A program made the position numbers and the translations under genes. From Linnemannia hyalina (lineage: Eukaryota; Mortierellomycota; Mortierellomycetes; Mortierellales; Mortierellaceae), in contig JAHRHY010000012.1 in NCBI GenBank assembly GCA_019671135.1, positions 558,001-622,000 of the forward strand: 64,000 bases of DNA, given 5' to 3'. Under the pieces are notes generated by a model. That model made no database searches and was not told where the DNA came from. It worked only from the letters and a program-made list of their open reading frames with translations. Below are positions 1 to 11,948 of the stretch, piece after piece; the first letter of the stretch is position 1; each line of letters starts with the position of its first letter.

Positions 1-2794
1 TTGATTACTTGCTACGCGTATGAAATTGAGAAAGGAGGAAGGGTGTACAAATAACATCGACCTGCGCGCGGCAAAGAAGGAGCGATGTGGAGCGAGAGTG
101 TGTTTCTGATAGCTTCTGAGAAAAACTATACGTTGACGAAAACCTGTCAGTCATAGTACGCTTGGTCGTCAAGGAGTTGAGCCAAAGCGGATAGAACGAT
201 GAGCCATTTGAGAGGAAGGTGCTCGAGCTTGGGGCATGGAATGAGGAGTGAAGGGATAAGATGGCTAGGTCGACGTTAAAAGCTGGGGCAAAATAATGCT
301 CGTTCAATAATTTTCAACAACAAACAAAACTTTTATGGCGAGAGAAGGAGCGAAAAAAGAAGCGGCATCGAGAGCTCACATGGGTGCGTAGTGAAGTGGA
401 GGAAGAGAAAGGAGGACATTTGTATTTTTGGGTAGGTGTTTTGTTTTTACTTTTGGTGCTACAATGGGGTTGGTAACTCAAATTCAACATGTGAAAGAAA
501 GGAGATTGGTTGAGAATAGTTGTTGGCCTTTTGGGAAGGAAGAAGGGCGAAGAAAGAGATGGAGAAGGGGAGCACTTGAGTCTCTAGACTTTTCTCGCCA
601 CCTTCTACACCATGACCGCACACACGTATACATAAGATGCACACCCACACACAGACACACTCGCCTCCCGATTAGTACATTTGTATATGAGGGAATAGGA
701 GCATGGAAGCTTGGTAAAACAATTACTCAAGCTGTTGGTGAGTTGTTTCGCTTGGTGCCTGATTCTTTGTGCTTTGCAGAATCCCAAACATGAAAGGAAG
801 AGCTTCAGGCTAGGTGAACATGTGGAGGTGATGAGAAAAACGGCGAAAGAGACCACATTCGTGGGGTGGAGGATTCTTTTTTTTTGGGTTCGCTAGGTGC
901 ATGGATGATGACGATGAGTGCTTGGCATTCCATAATGAACCCTGACGTGTCGATGTATCTCACTAAGAGGTCTTGCAATTGTAAATCTTTAGTTCGATAC
1001 ATTTTGGGAGAGGACTGTCTGTACATGGGGAGTACAATGAGGGTGTGCCGAGCTGCTGCAGCAGTGTCAGTGGCCGGATCCGGCTGTCGATGATGGGTTT
1101 GGAGCACAAGCAGATAAACAAACAAATAAGTCCAATGAAGAGCAAAAAGAGGCCTTCTTGGCCGCTGCCGTTGCATTGCTTCTGAGCCCTTTTGGAGGCA
1201 GAGTTAGGTTGGCTAGTCTAGCATGTCTATTTTCTATTTTTTTCCTTCGTTTTGGTTCCATGCATTCGGCTGGGGGTGAGAGAGGAATTGTGCGTTGCTC
1301 TCCTTCTATTCTCATTCTCGGTCATCGCCAACAAATAGCACAACAAACAACAGATAACAACAGCAGCGGTTTTCACAGGTACATGGCCCAAGGATCGTGA
1401 ACAAAGGAAACAGATCTTTTTTTTTTGGGGGGGGAGGGGGAAGGCGTTTCTAGACGGCTGTTATTTTGGCTGGGGACAAGGATAAAAGGACGAAAGTACC
1501 AGATGAACGCTCAGACTCTTTGTTGGTTTTTTTTACCTTTGGGATGGGGGGATGAAGCAAGTGCTGGGCACTTGGTCTTCAGGTGTCAATTCGTAGGATT
1601 AGCCATCGCTTCCATTCAACTCAAGTCTGTGTGTCTATTCTGCTCCTTCTTCTACACCTCCTTGAGCGATGATAGATGCAGGAGCGAAGTCTCATGAGAA
1701 GGAACCTATGCCCTCCTTTCTTGAGAGAGGAAGGTTGTTCTCCACAAGAAAACGTTGTAAAATAAACTCAATCGATGATGAGCTGCTCCTTCAACGTCGA
1801 GGTATTTGTTTCGTCTAACAGAAAACGATGTGCCCTATGCCAATAGCTTCTCGTACTGCCCAGGTGTTCAAATAGAGTGCTTAAAGCGTCTTTGTAGGTG
1901 TGGGTGTGTGCCCAACGCAAATTACGCTTTTTTGTATTTCTCCTTTCCTCCACATCAATTTCTTTTGTTCCCTTTTATTTGTTGTTTTTTAAACTCTCGG
2001 CTCGCGGATTCAACGTTGCTTGCGCACTTTGCGAGCCGAGTGAATCGAAACGTGCTATTCAATTATGAAAGATCGAACATATTCAACAAGAAAGTTGGAT
2101 TCACAAGGTGTTGAATTGAGCGTGTGTTGTATGCTCAGACTTCAGACAGGTGTCAACGAACAAAACGGACAACGGAGGAGACTAAAACGATCGTTTAGGC
2201 CCAATGCTTCTCCGTCCACCAACCCACCTTGGCCAACTCTTTCCTCTTCCTTATTAGCCACCTCTCCACAACCCATTCCCTTCTCCTCCTCCGTCACCTC
2301 CCTTAATCTTCACTTCTTTCTTTTCTTCTCTTTCTTATTTCTTCAATTGCTTCCGCTTTCATTTTCATTTTCATTTTCATTTCCTTCGTTTTTGCTTCTG
2401 CGTTAGACTTGCTGTTCATGTGTATCTTTCCCTGAACACTCTCTGGATTCAACTCCTCCCTTCCTTTCCCTACTTTATTCCGCGATCTTCCTCTCGACAG
2501 CGTCTCGTCGATCTCCCCTACAACTCTCTCTCGCTGGTCTTTTGTCACCACTCACCATCCCCTCGCCTCCCATAGTCCCTTTTTGCGATACCTTTGCCCT
2601 CATACCTCGCATACCCCACCATCGATTGCACTTCACCCCCTCTTCTCTGTTCTTTCTTGACAAGCACACTTCATCTTGTTTATTTCTTCTGCACACTCCA
2701 CACTCCACACTCCACACTTCAAACTCCACACTCCACATTCACCTTTCCTCTAAACTTGTACATATCACACACATTTCCTCTTCCTCTTCCAACA
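1..2794. other. Intergenic region upstream of the Zn2Cys6 factor; no supported gene
   Basis: Open frames here are short (under about 125 codons), overlap on both strands and show no recognisable domain. From about 2240 to 2790 the plus strand becomes strongly pyrimidine-rich, which is typical of fungal promoters and 5' leaders and fits transcription into the downstream factor. Simple repeats are CATTTT units at about 2357-2383 and CACACTC-like 7-mers at about 2692-2742. I see no clear TATA box. Confidence 0.6.
2692..2742 (+). repeat. Tandem CACACTC-type heptamer in the 5' leader
   Basis: Imperfect units of 'cactcca' are repeated about seven times, ending roughly 50 bases before the start codon of the transcription factor. 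The tract probably lies in the transcribed leader. No function can be read from it. Confidence 0.6.
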
Positions 2795-5700
2795 ATGAAC
2801 ATGGACACTAATAAAGCTAATCAGGCCGCAGCTTCGGCGGCTAGCCAAGCTGCTGCTGTAGCTCGTCAGAAACGGTTGAAGGCGGGCACAGCCTGCACAA
2901 ACTGCCGTAAAAAGAAGCTGAGATGCACCGGAACCCCTAATTGTGCCCGGTGTGTCACCCATAAACTTGATTGTGTCGTCGACGAGGCCCTGTTCCTGAA
3001 GACCAATAGCGCTAAAAGCTTATTCGCCAAAACCGCCGCGGGCACTCGACTTTCTACTTCTTTGTCTTCCTCCAACAACAACATCAACGCCTCTTCCTCT
3101 ACTTCTGCACAACGTCTTGATCAGCAAAAACACGCTCACCCATATCACCCCGTGTCACACTCCAAACACCAACAACAGCAGTTCCCACACCCTTCTGATC
3201 CCTATTACCCTCGCGACCATGGTTCTTCCTCCTCTGGTGGCTCCGGTGACGAAATGATGGACGCAATTCGTCACGATCCCTACAGCTTCCACACCGATCG
3301 TCGTATGTCTGGCAGCAGTATGACAAGTCTCTCGAGTCTCAGTCCTGGCCCCTCCTCTCCTTCAACCTTTGGCCACAACTCTTACCCTCCCTTGGGTTCA
3401 TCCTCTTCTTCCTCCAACTACTATCCAAAGACGAATTCCGGCTCACGAACAAATGCTACGACTGCTGATGCTTCTCAAACATCCGCTGGTAAAGCATCCA
3501 AGAGTCGCCCCCCAGCACCAACCATCTCCATCCCTAACGCCGGCGCCACTGAATCATACTCGTCTCCATCCACATCCTCGGCTCCAGTAACCGCCAGCAA
3601 GAAAAGAGCCTCAAAGGACCAAGGCTCGACCAAACTAAAACAGAAGAGAACCAATTCCAAGGCAGCAGCGGACACGAGTTCGACGGGGCCAGGTCTGGAT
3701 GCCGATCCTTGCTCGCCTACCTTTCCTCTCCAAGACTCGTCCAAATCAACTAAGAAGAATGGAGAGCAAAAGTCTGTCGTGAGCACTATGAGTCTTGATG
3801 GACATGGCCAACAGTAAGTCTTTGAGCTCGTAACCCTCTTTACGATGTTGTTAACGCTGCCTCGCATGAACTGGGTATTAACAACCCTTTGTTTACTTTG
3901 TTTCCTTGTTTTTAGCTTCCATGGGAGCAGTTCTGGGTTCTATGTTTGCCAGCTGAGCTCTCGTTATCGCCAGGGTGTTTGTAAGTCATTGTATCATTCA
4001 CATTTTTTTTCCGTTGCCATGGTCGATCATGGAGCACACCAACTCACCACATCCTATTTGTATATCACCTTACAGATCCTCTCCCAATGGCCCACCTGAA
4101 CGACAGTGATCTGTGGTCCCACTCCCTTCAAATGACCAGCGAACGAGAATTGCCATCCAAGGAGCAGATGGAGGTCCTTCTGAACCTCTATTTCCAGTTT
4201 ATGTACCCCTTCGCGCCCATGTTCATTCGCAGGACATTCATGGACGACTTCCGCCAGAACCGGCCTGACCTATCACAGATCTTGATCCTCAATGCACTCT
4301 TCAGCAATGCGTGTTGGTATTCGGACGACCCGGCACTCAGGCAGGAGTCGACAAAGTACTTTAACCGGGCCAAGATCATTCTGGATGAGACTTACCATGT
4401 CTCGAGGATCAGCACAGTGCAGGCGCTGCTGTTGATGGCTCATCACCAATACGCTACGGGCAATTACTCGGGTGGCTGGTTGTATACTGGCATGTCGATT
4501 AGGATTGCACAAGTAAGTCGTGTCGCGTTTTATTTCCTCATTTCTTATTAGTTAGTAATCTTTTATTTCGAAATCAGTACTAAAGATCTTTTACTTATCG
4601 CAATAGGATATCGGCCTACATCGTCAAGATATTCATGTGGATGAGCCTGACGAGGCTGAGATCAGGAAGCGACTCTGGTGGTCTCTATACATGGCGGATC
4701 GCTTGGGCAGTGCTATCCTTGGCCGTCCTATGACTCTGCGCGACGAAGGATTCAACGTCCAGATGCCCACCGATGAATGGATCGCCGACGTTCTTGGTGA
4801 AGACACAGTCGAGTACCCCTACGAACCTGAGAGCGTCATCTCTTGTCGTCTGGTCTGGTCGATCAAGCTGTTCATGCAGTTGGGCAAGGTCCTCGACACG
4901 ATGCACTGTATCGAGGCCGAGATCAATGGTTCTTTCCTTGCCGACATTTCCCGGACACAGCTCCCCCAATTGCACAACAGTCTCACGTCCTGGTTCCTGT
5001 CGCTCCCGAACGAGCTCATGTACACACCCTATACCATGTCGCCCAACTCGAACCACCCACCCTCACCACCCACGGCGCTCATGCACATGTTCTATTACAC
5101 GACTCTGACGATCCTCCACCGCCCTTACCTCCGTCCCGTCAACTCTGAGTCGATCGACTCCAAATTTTTGTTGTCCTCTCGCAACATTTGCACAGCGGCT
5201 GCGACCAACGTCTGCCACATCGCCGACTCTTTGATGCTCCACGGCCAACTTCGCGCTACTTGCTACCATGGCATGGCTTGCCTCTTGTCTGCTGGTACAG
5301 TTCATGTGCACAACGCCATTACCCCTACCCCAAGCAATCGGGAGACGACTCGAGCGGGTCTCTCTAAAACTGTCAAGGCTGCCCATGAGCTGGTCAGGAC
5401 CTTCCCCATCGCCGAGTCCTTGATTGCCGTGGCTCTGGATGTCTTTGCCAGTCAGACCAGCTCTGTCCCGACCGAGATGGCCGCCTCATTCATTGACATT
5501 TCGACTTTTGTCGCGCCCTTCATGGATATGACCCATCTCCAATCTGCCTCTATAGGTAACATCTATGAGGCTGCCCGTCTGGCCAAACTCGCCAAAGATG
5601 GTCCTGGTCCTACGCCCTCGATCCAGCTTCGTCATCCTTATGGCAACTTCTCGATGCCCTTGCCCGAGTCGACTAAAGACCAGAGCGCGACGACACTGAG

Positions 5701-6778
5701 TTCAATGTGGCAGGCCCAGATCGCCACCGCTGTGGCTATGGCTGCTATTGCTTTTGGAGGAACTGATCCTCAACAAGAACAGCAGTTCTTTGCTGACCCG
5801 CTCGATCTACCTGAGGCCCTGCGTCTGGCCCCGATCGACTCTATGCTGTTTGGTCAGATCGATTCGATGACGGGCACTCCTGGCTCTAGTTTGGATCCCT
5901 TTGGCACCGACGCCTCTTCTTTTGACTTTGGCGTGTCGCCATTGCAGCAGCAGCAGACCCTGGTCCAGACAACCCAACAACTCCAGCAGCAACAACAGGC
6001 TCACCTTCTCCAGTACCAACCTACTGCCCCCGTTCAGATCCAGCAACAGCAACCCATCGTCCATTCTCAGAGTCATGCAATGGCGCAGGACAATCATATC
6101 CAGTTCAGTACCGCCACAAGTACTTCCATTTCCACCCCCACTGCAACCACAAGCAATGTCTCGACAAACGCTTTCGCGGCTGCACAGACCCAGAGCCTTA
6201 TGCAAGAGCTGACCTCGAATCTCACATCGGTCCTCCAGATGCGCCAAACTCAGTCGCACCACCACCACCAATCGACAGTTACCTCTACGCCCAACATTGT
6301 CACCACTGCCGTTACATCTGCTCAGATCCAGCAGCAGCAGCAGCAGCAACAGCAAGAGCAGCGGCTTCACGCGATGATGGAGGATGACACTGCTGATCCT
6401 CCCTCTCCACCAGCCATCTCTTCAGACGACATGGATATGGAATCCTCGTCCCTTTCTGACGATCCAGATCTGTTCATTTCTCCCATCACCTCAACTTCGT
6501 CGTCATCGTCGTCTTCTTGCTCGTCTTCAAGACACGATGTTCAGATCCAATGTCAATTCGATGATGTGGATGTGGACGGGACCAAGGCGACAGCAGCAGC
6601 ACGGGAGGCGTTCCTAGAATCGCTGACAAAAGTCGCCATCATGGGTCGTGGTGGTTCCAACGGCGGCGCCGGTCTCCAACGACAACAGCAGCAGGGCAAG
6701 TCGAATATGGAGGCTAGTCAGAAGGATGTTGACAAGGTCAACACGCTGCTGTTTGATGGTCAAGCTATGGAGTGCTAA
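2795..6778 (+). CDS. Zn2Cys6 fungal-specific transcription factor
   Basis: Nuclear DNA-binding regulator of about 1230 residues. Exons are 2795-3813, 3916-3980, 4076-4512 and 4607-6778; the joins keep one frame. The binuclear zinc cluster is at residues 34-60 with spacing C-x2-C-x6-C-x5-C-x2-C-x6-C, preceded and followed by Lys/Arg. Residues about 360-700 form the fungal-specific transcription factor domain, seen in the FAPMFIRRTF stretch, IRIAQDIGLHRQD and RLWWSLYMADRLGSAILGRP. A Ser/Pro-rich linker lies between them. The C-terminal third is Gln-rich (from about residue 953), with poly-Ser and acidic patches that could act in activation. The start at 2795 was chosen because it directly precedes the zinc cluster; an earlier in-frame ATG at 2594 would add Leu/Ser-rich sequence encoded by the leader repeats. 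The target pathway cannot be inferred: the neighbouring MFS gene is a weak hint only. Confidence 0.93.
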
Positions 6779-9104
6779 GGTGGATTCCATCATTAAACGG
6801 AGACGAGCACACCACTTCCCTCTCTCTCACTATCTCTCCTGTTCGCAACCCTTATTACCCACACAAATTGTACATAGACTTCACAAAACCAATACGCCAT
6901 TCTTTTTTTCAAACAAAGTTAAACATTCATTCCTTTTGCCTCCTTCCTATCGCTCCCGACAAATCGATTATGGATGAGCCAATGGCGAGTGTGCATGTTT
7001 TCTCTTCACAATTTCGCCCACGACATCTATACCACTAAGTAAGAGCGCCCCTTGCCCCTTTTGAATGATGAGCGGAACAGCGATTGATTGTGATACGAGT
7101 GTGCTTATTGTTATGTGTGTTCCTTTTGTATCTGTTGTCTGTGTCCGTGAAGGAAGAAAAGGTAGGAGAGCATGGGCGAATTGGCGGTAGGGCACCATTT
7201 ATGGAAACAATAATGGGCGTATTTTTTTTTTGTTGAGAAGCAACTTCACTTTAGCACTTTTGTGCACGCGTTCGTTGTGCTGTTGGGTCAACACAATTCT
7301 GATATCATTTATGCATGAGCGTGGATTTGTCTGTTTGTGTGTTTTGAGGGCTCTAGATAATTAGCCAATTTGGTTTTGACGAGCGCGGTGGATGAAGGGT
7401 AACATCTTGGAGGAAGGCACTGACCGTTGCGAGAAAAAGAAAAAAAAAAGGGGACGTTTCTTCAACGGTGTCCAAGAAAGGTGAGAAATAGTAGTTCATT
7501 TTCAACTCCTGTATCAGGGATGCCCCTGGTTTTCAGATTTTTTTTCTTCTCACATCAGAAGATGGATGGTTGAACTAGGGGAAAGAGGGGGGAAAGAGGG
7601 GGGAAAGGAGATAGAAAAACACATACGCGCATATCCGCGCGTGTAAGCCTGCCCACTTCGTTTTGTGTTTCCCGCAAATGCAGGCGTGCACTGATCTTTG
7701 CTGGCTCCCTGAAGGTACACTTTTCGTTTTACACAAAGAGTAGTTGGCCTTCCCGTCGCTCAAAGGTTGCTGTTTGTTTAGGGGTAAGCGTGTTTATTTC
7801 TTTGTCTTCTGTCGTCATTCTTCCCTTCCATTTTGCTGCCTTTGTAGACTGTATGCAGAAGCGGATGGTGTTTTCTGAGGAAACCTTTTTCGGTGGCCTT
7901 GTTTTTGACTTGTGTGAGCGAAAGTGGACGAGATATAGAAGGGAGAGCGGGAAGGAGGGGATGAGATCACTGCTCGTTTTGTTGTGTCAACAACAAAGGA
8001 GAGAAGAGAATGTGAGCACAAACACACGTTTCTTAACATTGAGCACTCATAAGGAAAAGTGAAATAGGGGATGTTTGGGATTGTGCTTCACGGATGGAGT
8101 TGGCCGACAGGAAGGTTATCTTTGCCTTTTCAAGCATTGTTCGTCGCATTCGCATTTAGTGTTCTGCAAGAAATCACAAGAGGAAGAAGGAAGAGAGCAC
8201 AAAGGTACATACACATCGTAATTGGCCCTATGGGCGCATTCGATTAGTAAAAGGTTCCTTGTTGTCGAAAGGTGCACAACAAGCTTGCAGTTTCTTCCAT
8301 TGGTACCACTCCCGATCGCACCTTCACTCTCTTTACCATTTGTTCTTGACTTTACTCCTCTTTCCTTTTCTTTTTCATTTCTTTGTTTCTTTCTCTTAAC
8401 CACCTCCCTCTCTCGTCCTCTCTCTCTCTCTCGCTCCTCTTTTACTGCCATCTCCTCTCTCTCCTCTCTGCACTGTACCTGCTTCTCCACCCCTAGGCCA
8501 CCTGCGCACCAATTTTTATCTCACCTCTCCATCTCCCCTTTTTTCTCCAAACGGCTGTTTTCGCTTTGTACAGGCAGGAAGAAGGTACGCGTCCTCGATC
8601 ACAATTGGGTAACCCCTTCCTCTCCGTCACCCTCTCTCCCTCGACCAGTCGCTGTGCTGCAGGGTACTTGTGTTTCCTAAAAAGTAGCTGATTTGAAATG
8701 CATTTGTGTTTGAGCCAACTATGCTCATGACCAGCAATGTTGTCAGAGACACAGAGAATGCGACAGAGCGAAATGAATCAAGTGGTCATCACCAATGAAC
8801 ACGCACACAGGAAAACAAAGAGGAGTTTCATTCAACCAACAGAAGGCAGAGGCTAGACCACTACCACCTCTACTACCCAACTGCTTCGCAAAAGCAATAA
8901 AAAGAAGAAAAGGGTCGTTACCCAGAAGAGTACAAATACTTTCCCCCCGTCTTCCTCCAAAAGATGAAAGTGTTTATCAGTCTCACAGGACATTATCACT
9001 CCCTCTCCCTCTCGATCACGCTTGTTGACACATCTTTTTTTCGGCTTTTCATCCACCCACAGACACACATACATACACACACTTCGTACATATAGAAAAT
9101 AGTC
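6779..9104. other. Intergenic region between the transcription factor and the MFS gene
   Basis: No supported gene in 2.3 kb. The stretch holds the 3' region of the transcription factor and the promoter of the MFS gene. A purine repeat with long G tracts (aaagagggggg units) lies at about 7578-7608, and a CT-rich block at about 8340-8480. Short frames here have no recognisable domain and repetitive composition. Confidence 0.55.
7577..7608 (+). repeat. G-rich purine repeat
   Basis: Three G tracts of four to six bases are separated by AAAGA, with a shorter fourth tract after them. This is an imperfect tandem repeat and a weak G-quadruplex candidate in intergenic DNA. Confidence 0.5.
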
Positions 9105-11510
9105 ATGGCAGCCGACACCAGCAGGCGACTGAACACCTCGGAGAACACTCTCTTGGAGGCAGACCAGCGCGAAGATTCACCTCTCTTGTCTGACTCTTCC
9201 ACTTCCACCGACGGGATCCAGGAGGACAACGTTGACGCCACCACCATCTACGCCCAGATCCTGGAGGAGCACCTCCCCTGGCATAAGCGCCCCTCAGCCT
9301 TCTGGCTCCTTCCCTTCTATGGAATGGCCGCTGTCAGCGGTGGAATGTTGATGGCGGCATTGAGCCAGTTTGAGGTGACGCTTCTTTGTAGAGAGTATAT
9401 GAACCGCTACCCGCCCTCGAACTCGACCATACTGGCTGCTACCGGCGCTGCAACTCACTTGTTGAACACGATGACACAGTCACCATCCTCGAAGTTGATG
9501 GGGGAAGTCAATGTCTTCAGTCCACCCATCGAATGCCAAGTACCCGAGATTCACGCCTTCACAGCGAAGGCATTGGCTGTGATGCAGGTCCTTGGAGGCA
9601 TCTGTGGTATGTATTTGCACCATGTACGATGACATGATCGGGCGGCCATTGAATCGAGATAATCATTCTGCAGAAAATCCTTTCCCACGTTGTGTGCGAA
9701 ATGGAAGGGGAGGAAGTATCTACCAAGTGGATATGCATTGGTTTCGAACAGGAACTAACACTCATCCTCCATTTCCTCTCTCTTTTTGTTATTTTTGTAC
9801 AGCCACGCTATCAATTGGATACTGGGCGTCGTTGAGTGACAAGCACGGCCGTGTCAAGCTGATGTTGCTCGGCGGTGTCAGCAACTTGATCATGCTCGGC
9901 TGTTTGGCGATCATGGGCAAATGGTGGGACCAGGTCGGGTTCCCTCTGCTCTATATCATGGCCACGCTCGGAGGGCTCCTAGGAGGTATTGGTCTGAGTG
10001 CTACCATGGGTATGGCCTATGCCGCCGACTGTACCGCTGTCAGCAAGAGGAGTTTGATCTTCTCGTGGCTCCATGCCAGTCTGTTCCTTGGACTCATGAT
10101 CGGGTAAGTCTTCTCACTCTTTTCATAGCTGGATAAGGTATTTCACGGTGAAAGAACCTTTACTGACCTCCTATTTTTCTTTTATGCTCTAGACAACCTA
10201 TAGGAGGCGTGTTGGCCAACAAAATGGGCTTCATGACACTCATCCAGATTTGCCTCGTCGCCACAGTGATATCGGGAGGATTCCTCGTATTCTTGCTTCC
10301 CGAGTCCCTACCCAGTAAACAGTCGCCTCGCATCCGCCGACTGTACGAAGAGGCTATTGGACCCAAAGCCGTGCAGGCTGCAGCATCCAGTAAACGATCT
10401 CAGGAGAACGTCGCCTGGCATTCGCATGTTGTCCGGTCTCTGCGGTTCTTCAAACCTAACGGTAACAACACCAACTTTATCATCCTCGCCGCCATCTCTT
10501 TCCTCCAGACTCTGGCTCTCAACGGGACCTTCTCAGTGTTGATTCTGTACACCAACAAGGTCTTCAACTGGACGGAACTCGAAGACGGCATATTGTTATC
10601 TATGTCAAGCTTTGTCCGGTTAATCTCGTTGTTGATCCTCCTCCCGGTTTTGGTCCATTCTTTCCACAAGTGGAATAATAAGAAGCGAGGTGCCTTGGCT
10701 GCTGGACCTCAGGCGCACGATGGACCCAACAAGAAGGATGATCTTATCAACGCTTCTTCTTCCTCATCCACTCACCCATGGGCTGCTGCTGAACGACAGG
10801 ATCGTAATGACATCAATACCAACGACATTATTGGCGACCACCCGGACAGGATCTTGGTGGGACTGAATGACCCCACTGTGGCTTCGAGTATTGAGCATCT
10901 GGGCGAGGCTGCGCTGAACCTCTCGGACGACGAGGAGTCCTTCCAGGAACGCCGGCGCCGCCAATCGTCAGCCACCCTCTTAAATTCCACCAAACCCAAC
11001 TACTCTTCGATCTCTTCTTCATCAAACTCAGCACCGGCCTCTCGCAAGCAATCCGTAGGCTCCGAACCCTCCCAAACCAGCCAGGCAGAGCAACAAAAGA
11101 AATTAGAAAATACCCGCGACGCCTTGAAGCTGGACACATGGATCATTCGCCTAGGCTTTCTGATCAACTCGACCACCTATATCGGCTATGGAATTGCCAC
11201 CGAGCCATGGATGTTCTACCTCTGGTCGTCCCTCCACGCAATCAGCATCATTGCTGCGCCATCACTCAAATCGTTGATCACCAGCCAAGTCGAACCTTCA
11301 CAGTTTGGTGCAGTTCTGGGAGCGGTCCAGGTACTGGACTCGATGTCGGGGATCCTTTCGCCGATCGTGATCTCGTGGGTCTATGCGTTGACCGTAGGGA
11401 CGATGCCCGAGTTTGTGTGGTACACCTGTGCGGCTTTGACGGGCATCTGTACTATCCTCTCGTTCATGATCCGTCAGCGACTGTTTGGGCGTCGTGCCTC
11501 TAATGCCTAA
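9105..11510 (+). CDS. Major facilitator superfamily transporter
   Basis: Integral membrane transporter of about 706 residues. Exons are 9105-9606, 9803-10103 and 10193-11510; the donors are GTATGT and GTAAGT and the joins stay in frame. After a hydrophilic N-terminus of about 65 residues come two sets of hydrophobic helices. The MFS motif A between helices 2 and 3 is clear: GYWASLSDKHGRVKL. A PESLPS motif follows helix 6. A long Ser/Asp-rich, probably cytosolic loop (about 150 residues, nucleotides about 10670-11130) separates helices 8 and 9. The pattern C-x-VPEIHAFTAK before helix 2 resembles fungal MFS proteins related to the TetA/SLC46 group. The substrate is unknown. The next gene is convergent and unrelated. 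Confidence 0.9.
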
Positions 11511-11948
11511 TCTAAGCACTTTACTGCTAGAAACTGGTTCCCCCCACCCTCTTCCTCTTTTTTCTTTTTTTTTCCCTCCAAACTTTGTAGATACCGCCCC
11601 TTTCTGATAATGATACTCTAGATATTCTGGCAATACACACCTTTTACTTTTTTTCTCGGCAATAGTTATGAAGACGAACGCGTTGGAACGAGTGTCAAGT
11701 GTCGTCTCACACCTTGGCGCTCCCGCTTTCATTTCAAGATGATTGCCATGTAACAATAGGTCGATTACCTTCCAGGCAGGCATCACACCCCTGCGAAATA
11801 GCTGGTCGAGAAAATTAATACTTATTACTGCAAATGACTAAAGAAAAATGGACAATGTGTAGTGTATATATGGATCTTGTTACCACTCCTCATCAATAGC
11901 ATCGTCAAAGAAATCATACATGGACCCGCCTGCAGACCATCTCGGCAT
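11511..11948. other. Convergent 3' region between the MFS gene and the LEA-like gene
   Basis: Both neighbours end here, so the 438 bases probably carry two 3' UTRs. I see T-rich stretches but no gene and no clear AATAAA on either strand. Confidence 0.5.

Noticed and set aside
428..793. 121-codon plus-strand frame near the left edge
   Set aside because: No domain, overlaps frames on the other strand, and the composition looks non-coding.
5807..6370. Leu-rich minus-strand frame with poly-Leu
   Set aside because: It is antisense to the Gln-rich tail of the transcription factor, where CAG repeats read as CTG leucine codons.
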